From NCBI RefSeq assembly GCF_946885955.1, contig NZ_CAMPHI010000044.1, positions 1-39,902 of the forward strand: DNA of 39,902 bases, given 5' to 3'. Origin of the DNA: an uncultured Pseudomonas sp. (lineage in GTDB: Bacteria > Pseudomonadota > Gammaproteobacteria > Pseudomonadales > Pseudomonadaceae). Of the stretch, positions 34,115 through 39,902 are shown piece by piece; positions within the stretch are counted from its first letter, which is position 1; each line of letters starts with the position of its first letter. The position numbers and the translations under genes were made by a program. The notes below the pieces were generated by a model. It had not been told where the DNA came from. It was given only the letters and a program-made list of their open reading frames with translations, and did not search any database.

Positions 34115-35062
34115 ATGAACGCCTTGACCCTGCCGGACATTGCCGCGCAAACCGCCCACCACGAGCTAGCCCTGGATTGGGTCGGCATGGCCGATATCGC
34201 CTTGCCCCTGCTGCTGGCCGAACAACGTATCGACGCCCGCGCCGATGCCGGCGTCAGCCTGGATGATCCCAGCGCACGCGGCATTCATATGTCGCGCCTG
34301 TACCTGGCGCTGCAGGCATTGGCGGGCGACAGACTCAGTCCGTTGCTGTTGCAGGGGGTGCTGGAACAGTTCCTCGACAGCCATGCGCGACTGTCCGGCA
34401 GCGCCTATCTGACCCTGCGCGGCGCAACCCTATTCAACCGTCCGGCGCTGGTCAGCGCGCTTTCCGGCTGGAAGTCGTACCCGTTCGAGATCCGCGCGCG
34501 CCTGGATGCTTCGGGCTTTCATCTGGAGCTGCAAGTCGAGGTCGTCTACTCCTCGACCTGCCCCTGCTCCGCCGCCCTGGCACGCCAGTTGATCCAGCAA
34601 CGCTTTATCGACGACTTCGCCAACCAGAGGCTCGACCATCAACAGGTGCTGGCCTGGCTCGGCTCCACCCAGGGCATTCTGGCTACGCCGCACAGCCAAC
34701 GCAGCACGGCGACGCTGCAAGTATGCTTGGCTGCTCACGCGAGCGAGTTGCCGCTGCTCGAACTGATCGACTGCGCCGAACAGGCCCTGGGCACCGCCGT
34801 GCAGACCGCGGTCAAGCGCGCCGACGAACAAGCCTTTGCTCTGGCCAACGGGCAGAACCTGATGTTCTGCGAAGACGCCGCGCGCCGCCTGCATGGTGCA
34901 CTGCTCAACCTGCCCGAGCTGAGCGGCTTCAGCCTGCGCGTGGTGCATGCGGAAAGCCTGCATGCGCATGACGCGGTGGCCGCCAGCAGTTGGAACTGGG
35001 GGGCAGCTCTAAGCACACCGCTCGCGGCGCTAAAAACCTGTGCCCAGCACAGCTCGAAGTAG
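34115..35062 (+). CDS. folE2: GTP cyclohydrolase FolE2 (type IB)
   Basis: This 315-aa enzyme converts GTP to 7,8-dihydroneopterin triphosphate for folate synthesis. Unlike zinc-dependent FolE it can use other metals and so replaces FolE under zinc limitation. Family blocks are visible: VGMADIALPLLL near the N-terminus, DPSARGIHMSRLY (51-63), VVYSSTCPCSAALARQL (144-159, metal-site C149 expected) and NGQNLMFCEDAARRL. Divergent from dksA2 with a Zur-like site between. It appears complete. Confidence 0.93.
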   Translation: MNALTLPDIAAQTAHHELALDWVGMADIALPLLLAEQRIDARADAGVSLDDPSARGIHMSRLYLALQALAGDRLSPLLLQGVLEQFLDSHARLSGSAYLTLRGATLFNRPALVSALSGWKSYPFEIRARLDASGFHLELQVEVVYSSTCPCSAALARQLIQQRFIDDFANQRLDHQQVLAWLGSTQGILATPHSQRSTATLQVCLAAHASELPLLELIDCAEQALGTAVQTAVKRADEQAFALANGQNLMFCEDAARRLHGALLNLPELSGFSLRVVHAESLHAHDAVAASSWNWGAALSTPLAALKTCAQHSSK

Positions 35063-35400
35063 CTGCAAGCCAGAGTTCATAGGGGTTTCACGTGGAACCG
35101 CCGGTCGGCAGAGGGCCCGCCTCGCCGCCGGTGGCAGTTTCAGCGCGACAAGCGGGAGCGCTATTACTTGCTCATTCCCGTAGAAGAGCGAACCGCGAAT
35201 GGTTCAGCCATTTCTCCCATACGCCACGCTGTATTCAAGGCGCCGCACGAGCGTCTTTTGCCCCAGCGGCTAAGCTGAAAAGCGCTGCCGATCACCACCG
35301 CCGCTGAAGTTTTTTGAACCCTTTTCGCCAGCCCCACGACCTACTCGCCAGAACGCACCGCAGAACACTGCGAAACGCCAATACCTGGAGTAGCCACACT
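35063..35400. other. Intergenic region with an open frame lacking a start
   Basis: After the folE2 TAG the same frame stays open for 71 codons to TGA 35276-35278, with a stretch such as RDKRERYYLLIPVEERT. It has no ATG or GTG with a ribosome-binding site, so it is more likely a chance frame or gene relic than a gene. The last part is the leader of the gene at 35401. Confidence 0.4.
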
Positions 35401-36678
35401 ATGAATACCCGCCTATCTCCCGTCCGCACCCTGGGCATTCTGGCCGTCAGCGCGCTGTGCGCGGCGCCGAGCTTCGCGCAGAAGATCACCACCGCCGCCG
35501 TGACCGATATCACCTTCAACGGCTTGCCCAATAGCGTCGATGTAAACCTCAAGGACATGTCGAACGGTTCCTCGCTCGCCAATGTCAATGTGCAGTCGCT
35601 GACCAGCAGCCTGACCCTGCCAATCAGCAGTACGGTGAAATGCGCGAAGAGCCAATGGGGCTATTCCCATAGCCTGGTGGGCTTCGGCGCTTTCAACCCG
35701 ACCTTTCTCGATGCCGGCGTGGTGCATCAGGCGCCCAACCCCAATGCCGGCTATACCACCTGGACCGGCCTCAAATGGATTACCGAAGCGCCAGCCATCT
35801 ACCAGTATCAGGTGCCGCTGAATGCGCTGAAGAATCCGGCCAAAAGCAGCTACCAGCTCGATGTGCTGGCCGAATTCAATGACGCGATGAATACCTTTAT
35901 CCAGCAAGGCGGCAGCAAGCTCGATTACCTCAAAAGCAATCGCACCATCGAGGTCCAGCGCCAGGTCAGCGTGATGGGCGCCTGCTGGACCGGGGTAAGC
36001 ACCAAGGGTTTCGCCACCTATACCAAGCCGCTGACGATACGCATCAAGTACCAGGGCAATCCGAAGCTCACGGCGATCAACGCGCAGCTCGGGCAGATGG
36101 GTGGCGGCGGTATTCAGGCCGGCCAGCAGCCGATGCAGATCAGCAGCGGGCAGATCCTGCCTTACGCGCCGAACTATCAGGGTGCCTGCCCGGCCGACCT
36201 GAAGTTCCGCGTGCAGCTCAACGGCATCGGCAAGGGCGAGGCGCGCTACCGGATCACCCAGGGCAATAGCACCGTTTACGATTCACCGGCGCTGCCGTTC
36301 GCCAATGGCAAGCTGCAACACGATTTCAATGTGGTGATGCCGTACTTCGGCCAGCAGAGCCTGAACAACAAGATATTGCACAAGTACAGACTGTACGTGC
36401 GCGTCAAGGACGAAAAGGCGGCGGTATGGCCAACCCAGTACCAGCTGCTCGGCGATAAGGACTGGAGCCACACCTGCACGCCGCAGCTCAATGGTGCCCT
36501 GGGCGGCCAAGGTGGCCCGGGTATCGACCAGCTCGCGCCGAACGGCGACTCGCCGCCCCCGGGGATGAAGCTGCAGATCCAGCCGAAGCCGGCTGATCCC
36601 AAGCCGGGCTTCACTCCGAGCCGTATCGCGCCACCCGCAACCCCGGTCCAGCCGCGTAGCGTGCAACCAGCCAACTAA
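35401..36678 (+). CDS. Secreted hypothetical protein
   Basis: This 425-aa protein has a signal peptide (1-26, APSFA before QKITTAAVTD). The mature protein is beta-rich with a few Cys residues (VKCAK, GACWTG, GACPADL, HTCTP) likely to form disulphides. A proline-rich, probably disordered tail follows residue 370 (PPPGMKLQIQPKPADPKPG). TGGAG 10 nt before ATG 35401 supports that start. No family recognised. It stands alone, with a possible terminator after it. Confidence 0.72.
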   Translation: MNTRLSPVRTLGILAVSALCAAPSFAQKITTAAVTDITFNGLPNSVDVNLKDMSNGSSLANVNVQSLTSSLTLPISSTVKCAKSQWGYSHSLVGFGAFNPTFLDAGVVHQAPNPNAGYTTWTGLKWITEAPAIYQYQVPLNALKNPAKSSYQLDVLAEFNDAMNTFIQQGGSKLDYLKSNRTIEVQRQVSVMGACWTGVSTKGFATYTKPLTIRIKYQGNPKLTAINAQLGQMGGGGIQAGQQPMQISSGQILPYAPNYQGACPADLKFRVQLNGIGKGEARYRITQGNSTVYDSPALPFANGKLQHDFNVVMPYFGQQSLNNKILHKYRLYVRVKDEKAAVWPTQYQLLGDKDWSHTCTPQLNGALGGQGGPGIDQLAPNGDSPPPGMKLQIQPKPADPKPGFTPSRIAPPATPVQPRSVQPAN

Positions 36679-36701
36679 CCAGGTTTATCCCCTGCTACTT
36701 T

Positions 36702-36755
36702 GCGCCCCGGCACCTCGACAGCCTCGGCTGAAAGGGATGCCAGGGGCGCTGTTTT
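36702..36755 (+). terminator. Possible terminator after the secreted protein gene
   Basis: GCGCCCC (36702-36708) pairs with GGGGCGC (36743-36749), with a smaller AGCCTCGGCT hairpin inside, and is followed by TGTTTT. The loop is long, so the call is weak. Confidence 0.35.
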
Positions 36756-36766
36756 CTGCACCGGGT

Positions 36767-38716
36767 TTACCAACCGCCGCCGCCGCCGCCACCCCCGCCG
36801 CCTCCTGAGGAGCCGCCGCCGGAAGAACCACCGGAAGACGACGAAGAACTTGCCGGCGCCGTGGACGAGCTGGCCGCCGCCGCGCCAAGGCCTGCGGACA
36901 GACGACTGGAAAATGCCTGCGGGTCGCTGAACGCCTGCTTGCTGCGATACCAATCGGGACGGTAATCGCTACTTGCCGAAGCGTCGATCAAACCGCTGTG
37001 CAAGGCCTTGCTGAAGCGCTCGCTCCACTGTTGTTCGACGCCCAGGGCCATGGCGTAGGGCAGATGGTGCTCGTACAAGGCGATGCTCATCGCCGGCGCA
37101 GCGCCCGCCAGGGCCAGGCTGTCGCTTTCGGCCAGCGTCAGGTATTCGCGGTAGCCCTCGATATGATCGAGCAGATTGCGCCCATGCACCGTCGGCGCCT
37201 CCAACCAGCCGCGGAACAGCAGGCAAACCAGCAGCAGGGCCAACACCAGCCAGAAATTCAGCGGTGCGACCACGGTGCCCATGATCGCCAGGGCGCCCAG
37301 ACCAACGCCGCCGAATACCAGGCCAAAAACCGCGAACAACCAGGTATCCGCGCCGAACGAGCGAGCAAATATCCGCCGCAAGCCCATCACCGCCGCGAAC
37401 AGGCCAGGCGCGCCGAAGGCGAACATGAACAGCAGGGCGACGGCCACCAGCTCGAAGTCCGCCGAGCTGTCGAGGCCCAGCAGCTGCGTGGCCAGGATCG
37501 CCACGAAGGTGGCCGCGACGCCCCACCACCAGATGCCGCGATTGAAGCGGAAACAAGCGGCGCGCTGCTCCGTTTCCAGGGTATCGCTCAAGGCCTTTAC
37601 CGCTTCGCCCAGGCGCGGCTGGAAGCGTTCGCCGATTTGCAACTGCGAGACCTTGCCGCCCTCGAACAAGGCTTCCAGCACAGCCTTTTCGCCACTCGAC
37701 AGCGGCTCGCCGCCGGGGCCGGGCTCGAGCAGAAACGCCTTGGCGCCCTCGCCGTCATTGAGCACGATGGCGCGCTTGATCGCCATGCTGGTCAAGGCCA
37801 CGGTCAGGGCCTGGACGGCACCGAACGATGCACTCCAACCCTTATTCGAGACATAGCCGAGCGCTGCCGCGGACAGCCCCTTGGGGCCTTCGAACTGGGG
37901 GATGATCAGGCCCTTGCGCGGGTCGCGTCCGACGCGTAACCAGTGCCACAGGTAAAACAGCAACAAGCCCAACAGCGCGACGATGCCAACCGCGCTGCCG
38001 GGGTTATCCGCCAGCAGCCAGCCAAGCCGGTCCAGCCCATCCGGTTGCGGCAACAAGCCCGCGGGCCAGGCGATCGCCACGGTAAAGCCCTCGCCGGGCA
38101 GCAGTTCGCGGGTCGTCGCCAGGCTCAGTTGGTTGCCCTGCTGCCCGAGCAGCCGATAGTCCTTGCCCTGCTCGCCGCGATATCCGGTATACGCCTCGAC
38201 CGCGTGAGCCTCGGCGCCCTCGGGCAGGGTCACACGGATGCTCGCGCGCTCGATCGGAAAGTGCCAGTCGTTGCCGGTGACGTTCCAATACAGCTCGTCC
38301 TCGCCGTCGCGCTGCAACAGTTGCCGGCTGCTGCGGTAACGCAACCGGTACTGATAGCGGCCGGGCTCGAGCAGGTAGTCGGGGTTGCCGATGTAGATGC
38401 GCTGCACGGCATCCACCGCCTCGCTGAAATAGGGCTCGCGACGGCCGTCGCGTTGCACCTCGAGCAGTTCGAAGCCGACCTTCTGGTTGAGCATCCAGCG
38501 ATTGATCGAACGCACGGGAAAGTCGCGGTAGATCCCGCGCTTGATCGCCTCGCCGGTGGCCCATACGCGGATCTGCTCGGTCACCAGCAGGTTGCCGTCC
38601 GCCTCGACGACCAGCTCCACGGCGAAGTCCTCGATACGCTCGCGCTCGGCGGCGCCGACCTCCACCGCACCCAGCAGTCCGATCAGCAACAGGCAGCGCA
38701 TCAGCCAATTCGCCAT
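36767..38716 (-). CDS. DUF2207 domain membrane protein with glycine-rich tail
   Basis: This 649-aa protein has a signal peptide or first helix (about 1-22). A large extracytoplasmic beta domain of DUF2207 type (about 25-235, RIEDFAVELVVEADGNLLVTEQIRVW) follows, then a membrane helix near 245-265. A cytoplasmic winged-helix-like region (about 280-390) leads to two or three more helices (about 400-510). The C-terminus is a Ser then Gly run ending in W, typical of this family. GGAG 8 nt before ATG 38716 supports the start. It is 2 bp downstream of lemA, and the pairing with LemA is standard. Function unknown. Confidence 0.88.
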   Translation of the reverse strand: MANWLMRCLLLIGLLGAVEVGAAERERIEDFAVELVVEADGNLLVTEQIRVWATGEAIKRGIYRDFPVRSINRWMLNQKVGFELLEVQRDGRREPYFSEAVDAVQRIYIGNPDYLLEPGRYQYRLRYRSSRQLLQRDGEDELYWNVTGNDWHFPIERASIRVTLPEGAEAHAVEAYTGYRGEQGKDYRLLGQQGNQLSLATTRELLPGEGFTVAIAWPAGLLPQPDGLDRLGWLLADNPGSAVGIVALLGLLLFYLWHWLRVGRDPRKGLIIPQFEGPKGLSAAALGYVSNKGWSASFGAVQALTVALTSMAIKRAIVLNDGEGAKAFLLEPGPGGEPLSSGEKAVLEALFEGGKVSQLQIGERFQPRLGEAVKALSDTLETEQRAACFRFNRGIWWWGVAATFVAILATQLLGLDSSADFELVAVALLFMFAFGAPGLFAAVMGLRRIFARSFGADTWLFAVFGLVFGGVGLGALAIMGTVVAPLNFWLVLALLLVCLLFRGWLEAPTVHGRNLLDHIEGYREYLTLAESDSLALAGAAPAMSIALYEHHLPYAMALGVEQQWSERFSKALHSGLIDASASSDYRPDWYRSKQAFSDPQAFSSRLSAGLGAAAASSSTAPASSSSSSGGSSGGGSSGGGGGGGGGGGW

Positions 38717-38718
38717 GC

Positions 38719-39288
38719 TCAAAGCTCCACTTTCGGGGATAGCCCTTCGCGGGCATCGCCCAGGGCAAAATAGGCTGCGCTGGCGAAGCCGAATACCCGC
38801 GCCACCAGGTTGCTCGGTATCGACTCGACCCACACGTTGAGTTCGCGCACCGCGCCGTTGTAATAACGACGGGCCATCTGGATCTGTTCTTCGAGTTCGC
38901 TGAGGCTTTTTTGCAGGGCCAGGAAGTTGGCGTCAGCCTTCAGCTGCGGGTAGCTCTCGGCCAGGGCGAAGACCCGCAGCAAGGCGTTGGACAGCTGCCC
39001 CTCGGCCAGACCACGCTGATCCGCGCGGTCCGCTTCATGGGCGCCGACCCGTGCGCGCTCCTGCACCAGGGCTTCCAGGGTGTCGCGCTCGTGGTCCATA
39101 TACAGCTTTACGCAGGCCACCAGGTTCGGCACCAGGCTGGCGCGGCGCTTGAGCTGCACGTCGATACCGCTCCAGGCCTCGGCGACCCGCTCGCGGTTGA
39201 ACACCAGGCGGTTGTAGCAGTACACGGTGGCCACTGCCACCGCTAACAGCACGCCAGCCACCACCCAGCCTGTCTCGATTCCAACCAT
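38719..39288 (-). CDS. lemA: LemA family protein
   Basis: This 189-aa protein has one N-terminal membrane helix (about 6-24) and a coiled-coil helical domain. The LemA signature YNRLVFNRERVAEAWSGIDVQLKRRASLVPNLV appears at 27-59, followed by YPQLKADANFLALQKSLSELEEQI and IPSNLVARVFGF. I chose ATG 39288, which has GGGAG 8 nt upstream, over ATG 39303. It forms an operon with the DUF2207 gene. Role unknown despite wide conservation. Confidence 0.92.
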   Translation of the reverse strand: MVGIETGWVVAGVLLAVAVATVYCYNRLVFNRERVAEAWSGIDVQLKRRASLVPNLVACVKLYMDHERDTLEALVQERARVGAHEADRADQRGLAEGQLSNALLRVFALAESYPQLKADANFLALQKSLSELEEQIQMARRYYNGAVRELNVWVESIPSNLVARVFGFASAAYFALGDAREGLSPKVEL

Positions 39289-39476
39289 GCGCAATACTCC
39301 CATGCGTCCGTGCGCCACTATCGCGCCACCCTATATGAGGCGGACAAGCCGTTCCAGCGCAACGACCTGCTACCCCGAAGCGGTAGGCGCCTATATCCGA
39401 AGAGATATATTCAAGCATCCGGCCGACATGGCAGTGTGCGCGAGTCGCCTATTTTTGCCGTACGGATGGATTTGCC

Positions 39477-39881
39477 ATGGATATCGCCGATTTTTCCAGC
39501 CTGCTGGCTGCCGCCAAGGCCCAGCCGGAGCCGCAGCGTTTGCTGTTCGTGTTCGTCGCCGCGGAGTTGCCCGAGGATGCCACCGAGCAGGAGCGCCAGC
39601 GGCATGCCGAAAAACAGGGCGGTTCACTGCGTCCGGTGCTCTGTGTCGACAAGCTGCCGGAGGAGCTGAGCGATTTCGCCGGCCTGCTCGCGGAATCGAG
39701 CCGCACCGGCGTGGCCTGGGACCTGGTACTCAGCGCCGGTCTGTCCGGCCGCGCGGGCATAGCGCCGAGCAGCGACGAGGCCGAGCAGCCGCTGAAAATG
39801 ATGGTCGGCGCGATCGAAGCCGGCAGCATCGGCAATTTCCTGGCTTTCGACCGACAGGGCCAGGTGCTGACCTTCTACTAA
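39477..39881 (+). CDS. Conserved hypothetical protein
   Basis: This 134-aa soluble acidic protein starts MDIADFSSLLAAAKAQPEPQRLLFVFVAAELPEDATEQE. It contains RPVLCVDKLPEELSDFAGLLAES and ends NFLAFDRQGQVLTFY. Relatives in pseudomonads are often labelled ribonucleotide reductase alpha subunit, which this small protein plainly is not (no size or motif match). GGAT 5 nt before ATG is a weak ribosome-binding site. Function unknown. Confidence 0.75.
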   Translation: MDIADFSSLLAAAKAQPEPQRLLFVFVAAELPEDATEQERQRHAEKQGGSLRPVLCVDKLPEELSDFAGLLAESSRTGVAWDLVLSAGLSGRAGIAPSSDEAEQPLKMMVGAIEAGSIGNFLAFDRQGQVLTFY

Positions 39882-39902
39882 GGTGCGCCAGCCCAAGGAG
39901 GC

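Noticed and set aside
39477..39881. Ribonucleotide reductase annotation for the last gene
   Set aside because: Far too short and without any reductase motif; kept as hypothetical.

Overview
The window looks like a chromosomal segment of a Pseudomonas-type gammaproteobacterium. The evidence is high GC with strong third-position GC bias, a PilU-like ATPase, an OXA-50-like beta-lactamase, a dksA2/folE2 zinc-starvation cluster, an extracellular medium-chain-length PHA depolymerase like that of P. fluorescens GK13, and Pseudomonas-style palindromic intergenic repeats. I saw no rRNA, tRNA or CRISPR array. Layout: 1-5.8 kb holds a PilU-like ATPase, a Na/Pi cotransporter, a decayed TRAP-TAXI receptor remnant, a LysR/VOC divergent pair and a Tim44-domain protein. 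5.75-8.48 kb is an AT-richer island bounded by a perfect 45-bp direct repeat that contains the Tim44 gene's terminator; it carries an orphan 451-aa protein and a REP-associated tyrosine transposase (RAYT) with 26-bp inverted repeats. 8.5-16.2 kb is mostly small housekeeping or hypothetical genes: a secreted protein, SMI1/KNR4, TPR, acyl-CoA thioesterase, an FMN reductase/fatty-acid hydroxylase pair, AraC, a zinc-ribbon protein and a membrane protein. 16.3-20.9 kb is a probable amine or amino-alcohol catabolic cluster: a GntR/FCD regulator, an SDR, a class III aminotransferase and a gamma-glutamylpolyamine-synthetase-like enzyme. Two TGTGATCACA palindromes, 63 bp apart, lie in its divergent promoter. 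21-24 kb has a DUF3301 protein, a class D beta-lactamase translationally coupled to an alpha/beta hydrolase, a 160-bp palindromic repeat and a second hydrolase. 24.2-30 kb has TetR, the DUF1329/DUF1302 envelope pair and, divergent from it, a secreted PHA depolymerase; I infer that this is a polyester-scavenging unit. 30.2-35.1 kb is a zinc-limitation (Zur-type) cluster with two COG0523 GTPases, DUF1826, zinc-independent DksA2 and FolE2 around a Zur-box-like dyad. 35.4-39.9 kb ends with a secreted unknown protein, a DUF2207-LemA membrane pair and a small conserved hypothetical. The more novel observations are: (i) the RAYT island with a duplicated terminator and passenger gene; (ii) the coupling of a PHA depolymerase to DUF1302/DUF1329, with a 34-bp dyad in the shared promoter region; (iii) the paired operators of the GntR-linked cluster; (iv) a family of modular large palindromes present in at least three copies; and (v) an in-frame, internally deleted TAXI relic.
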